NCBI GenBank assembly: GCA_026545765.1
Contig: CM048843.1
Span: 11,431,501 to 11,495,500, forward strand
DNA length: 64,000 nucleotides
Direction of reading: 5' to 3'
From: Plantago major
Taxonomy: Eukaryota > Streptophyta > Magnoliopsida > Lamiales > Plantaginaceae
Shown here: positions 13,321-23,678 of the stretch, piece after piece
Layout of the letters: each line of letters starts with the position of its first letter
Numbering within the stretch: the first letter of the stretch is position 1
The notes under the pieces: generated by a model
What the model was told of the DNA's origin: nothing
The model's database searches: none
The model's input: only the letters and a program-made list of their open reading frames with translations
Program-made: the position numbers and the translations under genes

Positions 13321-13788
13321 GAAGAAAGAAGGAAATGAAAGAAAAAAAAGAAAAATAGGGTATTTATATTAATCTGACAACCCGTTTTTAGATCCATATT
13401 ACCGAACCTGCAACCCAGGATCCGCGAATTTGAATAGAAACCAAGTCATCCCCAAATTGTGTATAATTGTGTATTTGTTCAGGACTTTCATGGACTCTCA
13501 TAGTATATAAGACTCTTTTAAATTTTAGTAAAACTCATATATAACATATTTTGTAGATGTTAAAATTCATACAAACCTTTAATGAGGAGTACACGTTATA
13601 AAGTTGTTATATATGGGTCGGGCATATAAGCATATATCGACTCAAAATTCTAGTATACTGTACTAAATGCAGACTAAATCTTACTAAGTATCACCATATC
13701 TCTTTACATTATCACATATTTACAACTTTATCAATATAATACCCCACACACACGTAAGTTACTAATGGAACGGATAATAGAGTAGAAT

Positions 13789-14121
13789 TGTAACGATCCG
13801 GACTACTAATGGGCCGAGCCCGTTTTCGATGATTACTCGTAAATTTCCGAGTGTTATGTTGGTTTATTACAAACATGTCCTTTCCCGCGACTTTGTCCTC
13901 ACTCGTGCACGAACCGGAAGACTTTCCAGTTGGTCACCCATCCTAAGATTGCTCCAGAGTAAGCACGCTTAACTCTGGAGTTCTTATAGATGAATTTCCG
14001 AAACGAGTGAGGACAAAGTGCGTGAAAGAAATGTGTGTTGAGACGATAACATATCATTCAAGAAGCCACGTAATGCCATCCAGCTAAGTTGAGACTGACC
14101 ATTAGTGGTCCGGTCGTTACA
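13789..14121 (-). mobile_element. Cassandra-type solo LTR with 5S rRNA-like core
   Basis: The 333-bp unit begins TGTAACGATCCGG and ends CCGGTCGTTACA, with inverted ends, and is flanked by perfect 5-bp duplications AGAAT (13784-13788 and 14122-14126). On the minus strand it contains a diverged plant 5S rRNA segment: AGAACTCC, then GTTAAGCGTGCTT, then TTAGGATGGGTGACC, in 5S order. This 5S-bearing LTR is the hallmark of Cassandra, a terminal-repeat retrotransposon in miniature. Only one LTR is present, so it is a product of LTR-LTR recombination. It has landed in the right arm of the Mutator-like element. Confidence 0.88.
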
Positions 14122-14126
14122 AGAAT

Positions 14127-14754
14127 ACTATGCAGAGTAACGGTGTACTTATTTTACCGAATCAAGGCTAAGGCTAAGGCGCGTCGCCGTAGCCACAAGC
14201 GCACAGTCGATCATGGCCGAACATTCTGAAATCCCATCATTACGTGAGAAACTTAATAATGCTCGTGAATATTTTACTCGAACCCTTATGACCATGTCCA
14301 AAAAAAGTACACTAGTAGTTGATAAGTTACATGATAATTGATAGCTTAAATTAGATAGTCAGTAGCTTATAAATTTTATTCCATCATGGCAAGACGAGAG
14401 TATAATGGAAATTTCATCTCAGGTTCAAAGGGACAGGGTATTTTTGTGAAGAATCCGAATTGATGTGAGATCACTTCCAAGAATATACTGGCCAGTAGCC
14501 CTTGAAAATGCCGATGCGTTGTTGCTGTTATTGTCGTTGTCACAAAGATACACTAAGGAGCTATTCTGTATTGCATATGGGATTAGTGGTGGATTAGATT
14601 ACCTGAAGGATTTGAAAATATTAAAATATGTATTATGACGTTTGGTACACTTATAAATCTTATACAAAAACGATTTATTTTAGAAATATTGAGACAAATT
14701 TGAATCCATAATTCACTAATTAGTAATTACTAACTTTCTACCAATTATATTTGG
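14127..14754. other. Intergenic, no gene recognised
   Basis: No supported gene. The first bases may continue the right arm of the interrupted Mutator-like element. The rest is AT-rich single-copy-looking sequence up to the copia insertion. Confidence 0.4.
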
Positions 14755-15176
14755 TGTTATAATATGCCTTGAATCAGGATTAGGCCTATTTTCTAGGTTT
14801 GTCAGGTTTGGACTTATTTGTCCACTAGGTTATCTGTATACTAGGTTTGTCAGGATTGGGTTCTATTTCCTAGTCGTGTTCGGTATTTGTCTAAAGAAGT
14901 ATTATATACTTCCTCTTAGCCTAGTTAAATCATTCTGGGATCATTCTTGTTATGATCATTCTGCATTCTGAGATGATCATTCTGCATTATGTCATGATCA
15001 TTCTGGTATTCTATGATCATTCAGTGATATCATTTTGTAATCAGTACTCCTCAAGATCAATAAAACTGTTATCTTCTCTGCCCTTGGACGTAGCTAACTC
15101 ATTGTTAGTGAATCACGTTAAATCTATTTGTTCTTTATTCACGTTGTTTATGATCTTTCTTGCTTCAGTTATAACA
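14755..15176 (+). repeat. 5' LTR of the copia element
   Basis: 422 bp, TG...CA ends. It includes repeated GATCATTCTG motifs (about 14938-15025) and AATAAAAC-like sequence before the 3' part, which are likely promoter and polyadenylation elements. It pairs with 18294-18713. Confidence 0.95.
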
Positions 15177-15179
15177 AAC

Positions 15180-15191
15180 TGGTATCAGAGC
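15180..15191 (+). other. Primer binding site (tRNA-iMet)
   Basis: TGGTATCAGAGC lies three bases after the 5' LTR. This is the standard plant copia primer site, complementary to the 3' end of initiator methionine tRNA. Confidence 0.92.
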
Positions 15192-15227
15192 ATGATCTGT
15201 TCTAGTGTTTGAAATTCGCTGAGAAAG

Positions 15228-18191
15228 ATGTCTGGTATTAACGTGAAGATCGACAAATTTACCGGAGGAATAGTTTCAGTTTATGGCAGATCAAGATGCG
15301 AGCTTTGTTGAAACAACAAGGGTTGTGGGCGCCGCTTGTTAGGAAGTCGACAGAAAAAGTCACCGCTGAGATGGCCGTTCTGGAGGAGAAGGCACACTTG
15401 ACAATTATGTTGTGTCTTGCTGACGATATCATCACCGAGATCACGGAGGAAGAAATCGCGCAAGGTCTATGGTTAAGCTCGAGAGTCTCTATATGACAAA
15501 GTCCTTAACTAGTAAGTTGCTTTTGAAGCAACGTCTGTTCAGTCTGCGAATGCAGGAAGGTTTGCCTCTCCGAGATCATCTGGATCGGTTAAACAAAATT
15601 TTACTAGAATTGCGTAATATTGACGTTAAGGTTGAAGATGAGGACGCTGCTTTAATTCTGTTAGTATCTTTACCATTATCGTATGAGAATTTCATGCAAT
15701 CGTTTATTGTTGGTAAAGATACTATTTCTCTAGAAGATGTTAGATCATCCCTCCATACTAGAGAGCTGCGCCATAAGGCGGCTGGTACAACTGCTGATAA
15801 TCAGGCTGCTGGGTTAGTAGCCAGTGGAGTAATGGACATGGAAATTCGGGAAATAAGAAATTCAAGAAACCAGCTTCTAAGGGTCCAAAACCGAATGATA
15901 CTTGTAATTATTGTAAAGAGAAGGGACACTGAAAATCTGAATGTCCTAAGAAGAAGAGGCAACAAGATAAACCGACAGATACTGCTGTTGTAGCTGATAC
16001 AAATTCTGAAGAGGATATTGCTCTAGTTGTTGATGAGCACACGCATCATAGTGATTCGTGGATCCTTGACTCTGGAGCATCTTACCATATATGTCCGCGC
16101 AGGGAGTGGTTTACAACTTACAAGCAAGTAAACGGTGGCAATATTTCTATGGCTAACAGTTTTGTTTGTAAGACGGCTGGAATAGGCTCGATCAAAATTC
16201 GGACACATGATGGTAAATTCTGCACATTGAATGATGTTAGGCATATTCCACTTATGACAAATAATCTGATATCTTTGAGTACACTTGACAACAAGGGTTT
16301 CAATTATCAAGGTGGAGGTGGAGTTTTGCAAGTTTGCAAGGGTTCAAATGTAGTTCTGAAAGGTGTAAAATGTGGTACCTTGTATATTCTTCAAGGTTCT
16401 ACGTTATCAGTTTTGGTTGTTGGGCATCATACAGTCAGGGATACACCACAGCAAAATGGTATAGCAAAACGTATGAATCAAACACTTCTGGAGAGAGCTA
16501 GGTGCATGCTCTCTAATGCTGGACTAACTAGAAGATTCTGCGCAGAAGCGGTTAGTACATCATGCTATCTAATAAATTGTGGACCTCACACAGAAAGTGA
16601 TGGTGTCGAGAAACAGGTGGAGCAACAAGTCACTATAGATGAGAGTGAACCACAACATGAAAGTGAACAGCCACATTCAGAATCGGAACCATCATTTTCT
16701 TCACTGCCAGCAGCAAATCAACACAACTTGGCAGTTGATCGATTAAGGAGATGGAATTATGGGAAGCCTCCCATCAGATTAGGTTATGAACATATGGTGG
16801 CATATGCACTACAGGTTGTTGAAAAGGTGGATCCTAACTCTGATGAGCCATCCACCTACAATGAAGCAGTGTCATGTACTGAGCCATCCATCTATAACGA
16901 GATTTTTTCGCCAGTGGTCAGACACACTTCCATCAGGGTACTACTAGCAATAGTAGCACATCAGAATTTGGAGCTTGAACAACTAGATGTGAAGACAGCT
17001 TTTCTGCATGGAGAGCTAGAAGAGGAGATATACATGACTCAGCCGGATGGTTTTCAGGTTCCTGGTAAGGAAGAATTTGTTTGCAAGTTGAAGAAGTCCT
17101 TGTATGGACTAAAGCAGTCTCCGATGCAGTGGTATAAGAGATTCGACAACTATATGATAGAGATTGGCTTCGTATGATTGTTGTGTTTACTACAACAAGG
17201 CAACAAATGGTTCTTTGATCTATCTGGTCTTGTATGTAGATGATATGTTGATAGCTGCAGAGAACAAGTCTGATGTTCAGAAGTTGAAGGATCTCCTTAG
17301 TGCTGAGTTTGAGATGAAAGATTTGGGTGCGGCTCGGAAAATTCTGAGGATGGAGATTTATAGGGATAGAAGCAAAAAAGAAACTCTTTTATCACAAGAG
17401 GGATACATTCAGAAGATTTTGTCAAGATTTGGCATGTCTACAGCGAAGCCCATAGATACTCCTACTGCTGCAAATGCACATTTGTCTGTTGCTTTTGCAC
17501 TAAGTCTGCTGAGGAGAAGGAGTACATGTCTCGAGTTCCCTATGCTAGTGCAGTAGGAAGCTTGATGTATGCAATGGTCTGCACTAGACCTGATCTTGCA
17601 CAGTCTGTTAGTGTCGTTAGTAGGTTTATGGGTGAACCTGGCAAGGAGCACTAACAAGCTGTGAAGAGAATTTTTCGGTACCTAAAAGGTACGTCTGATG
17701 TTGGTCTCATTTATGGAGGTGATACAAAGTGTTTGGTGACAGGGTTTTCGGACTCTGATTATGCTGGAGATGTTGACAGTAGAAAATCTATGACCGGTTA
17801 TGTTTTCACTCTTGGTGGTTAAGTTGTCAGTTGGAAAACTACTTTGCAACCTACAGTGACTTTGTCTACTACGGATGCAGAGTACATGGCGTTGACAAAA
17901 GCAGCAAAAGAGGGAATCTGGTTAAAGGGATTAGTCAGTGATTTGGGTCTACATCATGATCAGGCTATAGTGTATTGTGACAGTTTCAGTGCAATCTGTT
18001 TAGCCAAGGATCAAGTTCATCATGAGAGGACTAAGCACATTGATGTGAGGTATCATTTTCTAAGAAGTGAGAAGAGAATTAAAGTGAACAAAGTGGGTAC
18101 CGCTAATAACCCAGCTGATATGTTTACCAAGCCGATTCCACATAGCAAGTTTCAACATTGTTTGGACTTGCTAAATGTTAGGAGTTGTTGA
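15228..18191 (+). pseudogene. Copia gag-pol, disrupted
   Basis: Gag opens at ATG 15228 but shifts frame near 15270-15480; its body continues at 15469-15990 and ends in a zinc-knuckle region interrupted by a stop. The protease motif DSGAS is near 16070. Integrase is almost gone: sequence after LYILQGS (about 16400) jumps straight to the late-core TPQQNGIAKR segment (about 16445), so the zinc finger and most of the catalytic core are missing. Reverse transcriptase follows with LDVKTAFLHGELEEEIYM, a break at 17175, then YVDDM at about 17240. RNase H follows with further stops (about 17652 and 17820), and the frame ends at 18191. Described as found; no intact product is possible. Confidence 0.9.
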
Positions 18192-18281
18192 GGCAACATC
18201 TGAGGCAGAGGAGTTTTCTGGTACATCTGGCATTGTTATGGTTCATCTGGTACATCTGTTATTTGTGAGAGGATTCAAGTC

Positions 18282-18293
18282 AAGGTGGAGATT
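18282..18293 (+). other. Polypurine tract
   Basis: AAGGTGGAGATT lies immediately before the 3' LTR, where plus-strand synthesis of a copia element is primed. Confidence 0.8.
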
Positions 18294-18713
18294 TGTTATA
18301 ATATGCTTTGAATCAAAATTAGGCCTATTTCTTAGGTTTGTCAGGTTTGGGCTTATTTGTCCACTAGCTAGGTTATCTGTATATTAGGTTTGTCAGGATT
18401 GAGTTCTATTTCCTAGTCGTGTTCGGTATTTGTCTAAAGAAGTATTATATACTTCCTCTTAGCCTAGTTAAATCATTTTGGGATCATTCTGCATTCTGAG
18501 ATGATCATTCTGCATTCTGTCATGATCATTCTGGTATTCTGTGATCATTCAGAAATCATTCAGTGATATCATTCTGTAATCAGTACTCCTCAAGATCAAT
18601 AAAACTGTTCTCTTCTCTGCCCGTGGACGTAGCTAACTCATTGTTAGTGAACCACGTTAAATCTTTGTATTCTTTATTCACGTTGTTTATGATTTCTTGC
18701 TTCCGTTATAACA
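18294..18713 (+). repeat. 3' LTR of the copia element
   Basis: 420 bp, colinear with the 5' LTR, with TG...CA ends and followed by the TTTGG target duplication. It differs from the 5' copy by an extra CTAG-containing insertion and several substitutions. Confidence 0.95.
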
Positions 18714-18718
18714 TTTGG

Positions 18719-19940
18719 TAATATGTTTAATCATTTCTCAAAAGTATCAATTTCTCCATTTTCTGGGAGATTAATATATGACAATAATACCGGACTAACA
18801 TGATTTAATGCACTTGATCATGTAATAAATAGCCTTTAGTAAACACCATATGAAGAATATGTTATGTTAATATGTCATAATTTGCTCTAATATAAGTTAG
18901 AGAACGGCTTCTAATGATACAATCAACTAACGCTTTTGTGGGATGATTTATTCACTAAAATATATTGTAGGTCAATCATCGATAATTTCAGGTAAGTTTC
19001 TTGAGTTTATGTACCCAAGCTGACCATGAAATTATCGCCATTTGTAGCCTTTTCATGGCAATAACGACATTGAAGGCGATGATCAATTTGACGTTACTGA
19101 CTTACTGGATGTAAAATCAATAGAGATTAGAGAGTATAATGATTAATGAATATATATATCATCATCTAACTGACTGCCGAACTAAATTACGATTATGGAG
19201 TAGTGAATATGTATCTTGTGTAGTATGTACAGAGTAATTTACAGTTAAAATAATGAGAAGCTTACTGTCCGTTCGAAATGTTGAATATAGTACTACAAAA
19301 AAACAACGCAGTTGAAGTTAAACATCTTTATATTTAAACATATAAGAAACCATAGGTATCTCATAAAATTTTGTACTCTCAACAAAATAATACTATATGT
19401 ACAACAACTACGTGCATGTTTGGTGTCCATTTAATTTCTAGTTAGAGTTCGTGTCCTATTTCTTCACCAGACCTTTATGCATAATAATAATAATAATAAA
19501 TAATTACAAAATAGTGTAACTTTTAAAAACTTCTTACACTTTAGTTATACATAAAAAAAACTTTCTACAAATTGGTGATAAACTTTCTACAAATTAATAA
19601 TTTTATTATTTTTAGTAAATTTGAAATTAAATAAACCATTATCGATAAAATCAATTCCTTATTTATAAGAAACTAAATCAAAAATACTAATTCAAAATAC
19701 ACCATTATCAACACGTTCTTACGCAGACACCGGTTGAAACAAACAAGCATCTGCTAATTTATACATGCATCATTATCACAATAATCAACCTTCTAGCTTA
19801 CTAATCCTCCATTATCAGTGTTTTTCATGTTCATGTTTTCTTATTGACATCGTACCTCCTTAACTTAATTCTATTGGCATGTGTTCAATTAGTGGGTTGC
19901 ATTGAGTTATTTTTGTTTTTCCTCATTCAAATTTGGATGC
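18719..19940. other. Intergenic, no gene recognised
   Basis: AT-rich sequence with an AATAAT run near 19483-19500 and a short direct repeat AACTTTCTACAAATT (about 19559-19595). No supported gene. Confidence 0.4.
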
Positions 19941-19944
19941 TTTC

Positions 19945-20500
19945 TTAATATGATATGCTTGATGCTTGTTGTAACTATTGAAGAATGATGTTTGATACTT
20001 TGATGTATCAATGGTTTTTGTGTAACTAATATGGTGCTTGTTACGTTTTGGATGCTCGTAATTTAATGCTAAATGATGATTGCAGTACTAATATGATGCT
20101 TGTTTCGTATTGGATGCTTGTATTATATGATGCTTGTAAAGTAATGTTAAATGATGTTTGCAGTACTAATATGATGCATGTTTAGTATTGGATGATGCTT
20201 GTAATATAATGCTAAATGATGTTTCCAGTACTAATATGATGCTTGTTTCATATTGGATGCTTGTATTATATGATTCTTGTAATGTAATGATAAATGATGC
20301 TCGCAGTACTAATATGATGATGCTTGTAATATAATGCTAAATGATGCTTACAGTACTAATATGATGCTTCTTTCATATTGAATGTCTGTGTTATATGATG
20401 CTTGTAATGTAATGATAAACGATGCTTGTCGTACTAATATGATGCTTGTTTCGTATTGAATGATGCTTGTAATATAATGCTAAATGATGATTGCAATTAA
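19945..20500. repeat. Minisatellite built on ATGATGCTTGTAATNTAATG
   Basis: Many imperfect copies of short modules: TACTAATATGATGCTTGTTT, CGTATTGGATGCTTG, TATTATATGATGCTTG and GTAATGTAATGCTAAATGATG. Larger units of roughly 80-100 bp repeat with module loss and shuffling. No open frame runs through it. Confidence 0.85.
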
Positions 20501-20761
20501 ATGTTGTTAATTGATGGCGATCGTTTATTTTGATGGTGCTTGGTTAATCTTTCGAAAGTAAATTTAGACAGATTCTAATAAATGATGAGATGATTGAAGA
20601 TTAATTTTGATTATTATATATACTATATTTAGTATTTAGTTAGAGGGCATCTTTGGAATTAGATATATAGACACTAAATTGTAGTAAAAATATTATGTAT
20701 CACTAGGAAAGATTTGGATATGACATTAATTTGTAATTGTCCCTAATAATAATATATAATA

Positions 20762-20973
20762 TACTACCTCTGGTCCTTTTCGAACCTTGACCGTAAATTA
20801 CTCGCAAATTACACGCAAATAGTATAAAACAAAGTTATATTAGGAAAATATACTTAATTTATTTTCATAATATAATTTTATTATATTTTTTGTCATGTAG
20901 TTTGAGCGTAATTTATGGTTAAAGTTAAAAAAAAAAGTCTCCTTATGAAGCTTTTAAAAGACCGGAGGGAGTA
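20762..20973. mobile_element. Stowaway-like MITE
   Basis: The ends TACTACCTCTGGTCCTTTT and the complement of the right end, TACTCCCTCCGGTCTTTTA, form an inverted repeat of the CTCCCTCCGTCC class. The element is about 210 bp, AT-rich and non-coding, with TA at each border. Confidence 0.7.
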
Positions 20974-21361
20974 TTGTCATACGACTTCGAAGTTTAATTC
21001 AAGCAAGTTTTCCCACACTAGTCCTTTCAATTAGTTTATTTGACGCCCATTTTTCTTATTTCAATGATTCGATACCATGCAGTTCTAATAATAACAAGAT
21101 CACCAGACTGACAAGTCATTGTCTTCAAAGGTGGTTGTTAGATTCTATTTGGCTAATTAAAGTGATTTGTTGCTCATATATTTAAATATTTAACATTAAT
21201 TAAACATGAAAGAAAAAGCCTCGTCAATGATGATTTGATAGAAATACAAAGAAAAAAGATGGACAAAAACATGTTCAAGTCTATACTCTATAGTCTATAG
21301 TCTAAAGAAGGGTGTATCAGGGGTCCAAAATACCGTAGTAACTAGTAAGTGAACGGATGTA
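20974..21361. other. Intergenic, no gene recognised
   Basis: No supported gene between the MITE and the short LINE tail. Confidence 0.4.
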
Positions 21362-21376
21362 GAATAATGAGGATTA

Positions 21377-21623
21377 CTAGCTCCTCTATAAGTCTAGATG
21401 TTCTCTCTGAGTCTATCGAGTCCCCTAAGCTACAATTTTTCATTTTTCACATCATGTTGGTAGAAAAGCTATGAACTAGCTCACCTTTTAGTTAGAGATT
21501 CAATGTAGATGAGGTAGGTTTTGGAGTCTTGCCATTTCCTTTTGGTGAAAGAATGTATAATTGCTGCTGTGTAATGATTTTATCATATGGAATGAAATCC
21601 CTTGAATTACAAAAGAAAAAAAA
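21377..21623 (+). mobile_element. Severely 5'-truncated LINE tail
   Basis: The segment ends in an A-rich tail (ACAAAAGAAAAAAAA) and is flanked by GAATAATGAGGATTA (21362-21376) and GAATAGTGAGGATTA (21624-21638), a 15-bp target duplication with one difference. A 3' fragment with an A tail and a duplication of this length is the signature of LINE target-primed insertion. Only about 247 bp were copied, all non-coding. Confidence 0.75.
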
Positions 21624-21639
21624 GAATAGTGAGGATTAT

Positions 21640-23378
21640 ATTAAATCCTAAATCAGTTTTATATAATAGAACAACATACATGAAATGGACTTTGAAGTTA
21701 GACCCAATCTGGTCTTGAGGTCATGGTCTTGATTTGAATCTCAATCATATCCCGAGCCCATAAAATTGTATAATCGGAATTCAACCGAGTAAGATAAGTC
21801 AAAGTCTACGGTCCGGATCCATACCGATTCACAAAATAGGGTAAAATACCCACAAATTTCTTTGGTCAAACTAAACACCGATGTTTGCTAGAAGTTAGAA
21901 GAAAACATAGATAAATCCTAATATTAACATCCATGTTTTTAAATGTAATTTATTTTTAAATAACCTAAAAGTTTAATGTAAGATGCAAAGAGGATGAAAG
22001 AAAATGTGCAGGTAGCACTAGAGTGGGCGATGCCTGACGCATCTACCACCGTTTCGTATAGCAGATTGCTTGATAAGGGTCAAGATCGTTTAGTAATAGT
22101 GTTGGAAGTTAATAAATGATTTAGAGCCAAAATATAGTGAAATTCTTTTCAATTGAGTAGTAGTCAGGTTGGCATAGATAGTAAGTAATCTACCTAACAA
22201 ACAGCTAATGACTGCACCGATATACAACTTGTATTACATACATTTAAAGTTTAAACTCGAACCATTTATGAGGTTAAGTTCTAACGCCCTATGTACGTCT
22301 TAATTTGAATTATGTATTTCGATAACATATGAGTTTCTCCCACTTTTTTTCTTCAACCAGCTGTTAACAATCCACCATCGCTTTCCATCATAAGTTACAA
22401 CTCTGATTTTTTATAGACTTTATAGCTTAGGGGATTAGGAGTCATCCACAACACACATTGATCAAGTATGATCCATGGTTGTTTACTAGTATTGTGTATA
22501 ATTTCTTGGTACATGATTTACAAAACTAATTGCAAAATCGTTCTAAAGACGCTAAAGATCTCATGATGTTTTAATGTTGTCAGACAAGATAATATTCACG
22601 TACAGACAACCTTAAAGCATTAGAGATGGTAGAGTTTTTTTGGATTTTCATCATGGCATGTTATTTATTATTGTAGGTGATAGTGCATCATGCGGTAGGT
22701 AAGAAGAAACCTGCCTATTTGCCTATTTTCCCCAAATTTACTTGACAAACTTTCAAGTTTCAACTCAACCTATTCAAAACACAAAGAAAACAGTATTAAA
22801 CTCCACAAGACTTTCAAAGTGCAAGTCTCCTTAAACGTCAGACACACCTAAACACGCCATGGATTGGTCCCTCTCTCTGCCGATGTGTTATTAGTCCATT
22901 GCAGTTCTACCGCGTTGCACCTTCCCACAACCTTCCGTCCTAGTCAGCTAATCCCGCGTTAATTTTTCTTCGTCTTCTCTAACATCCTCTTACATTATCA
23001 TTATTTCCTCCCTAAGACTGGTAAATTACTCCATTTTGTTCTTCATTTGTCTCTTTTGAATGCTTTTACGCGGTCATTTCATTTCATGATATTATTATTT
23101 TATTACATACATAAAAAATGATGATAAGCAGACAATAACTGTCTTGTCATATGATCCTACCAACCAACCTTAATCATACTATATGTATTAAGGACAAACA
23201 AACTTCCCATTTATATAGAGTCAATGCTTTAATTAATCTAAGTAATGGAGAATTTACTATATGAATTTGATGTGTATATGTCCTTGACTTGCTTGAGCAC
23301 CAAGTGTTTGTTTCATTGCTTAACTCAAGAAGCTTCCCAGTAGCTTCCTGTAAATTAGATATCCTTTTTCAGCTGAGT
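21640..23378. other. Intergenic region upstream of the CBP60 gene
   Basis: No open frame or repeat that I recognise. The last few hundred bases are likely promoter for the plus-strand gene starting at 23679. Confidence 0.4.
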
Positions 23379-23380
23379 GC

Positions 23381-23388
23381 TATATAAG
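23381..23388 (+). promoter_or_regulatory. Candidate TATA box of the CBP60 gene
   Basis: TATATAAG lies about 300 bases upstream of the start codon, which allows a leader of ordinary length. It is supported only by sequence and position. Confidence 0.35.
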
Positions 23389-23678
23389 CTTGGAAGTCAT
23401 CTGTTTTTTGGTTAAACCTCAACTTTCCCAGTGATCAGTCCAAATAACTGCCACTGGCTTTCGTCTACTATCGACAATTCCTGCTTTTAACCGCTCTTAT
23501 TTCGAACATTACTAGGAATTCCATATCCCCAAAGACCCAAATCAGTAGGCGTAGAGTGTATAGAACCGTTAGTCTATGCCAATTCGATTTCATTTGTTTT
23601 CTTCGGTTTACCTTCTTTCTACATTAGGGATCATTTTTGGATTAGTACTCAAGTTTCTCTAAAGTTGGTGAGAATTTG

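Larger units (their letters stand above)
11797..13400 (-). other. Gene-like unit inside the Mutator-like element: CT leader, repeat-filled intron, short charged exon
   Basis: On the minus strand the order is: CT-microsatellite leader (13262-13400); two copies of a 142-bp GCCGG-containing unit, each holding a 17-codon open frame starting at ATG and ending VDF; a long stretch of TTATGG-rich repeats; a T-rich run and CTAG acceptor at 11976; then a terminal exon 11797-11975 in phase 1 coding a charged peptide (FRKNGGRIKKTIDDKDGDVD and onward) to a stop at 11797. I do not recognise the peptide. There is no evidence here that it is expressed. The plan matches the element at 50283-52738. Confidence 0.35.
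11178..13788 (-). mobile_element. Mutator-like TIR element with long diverged inverted arms
   Basis: The left arm (about 11178-11580) and the right arm (about 13440-13788) are diverged inverted copies. Matching landmarks on the left arm and the complement of the right arm come in the same order: CTATT...CCGT, CGTGTG, AGTAAGATTTAGT, ATTTAGTACAGT, CTCATTAA(A/G)GGTTTGTAT and GAGAGTCC. Arms of several hundred bases are typical of Mutator-like elements. The outer ends and the expected 9-bp duplication are not resolved. The right arm is cut by a Cassandra solo LTR at 13789; similarity appears to resume just after 14126 for a few bases. No MURA transposase is visible, so the element is non-autonomous. 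Its interior has a gene-like layout on the minus strand. Confidence 0.65.
14755..18713 (+). mobile_element. Ty1-copia LTR retrotransposon, complete ends, defective
   Basis: Two LTRs (14755-15176 and 18294-18713) both begin TGTTATAATATG and end GTTATAACA. Perfect 5-bp target duplications TTTGG lie at 14750-14754 and 18714-18718. A primer binding site matching initiator tRNA-Met and a purine-rich tract sit in the expected places. Domain order gag, protease, remnant integrase, reverse transcriptase, RNase H is that of copia. The LTRs differ by scattered substitutions and short indels, so the insertion is not recent. The body has stops, a frame change and a large integrase deletion, so it cannot move by itself. 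Confidence 0.95.

Noticed and set aside
13925-13995. 5S rRNA gene
   Set aside because: The match covers only part of 5S, is diverged, and lies inside an LTR with its own target duplication, so it is Cassandra and not an rRNA gene.
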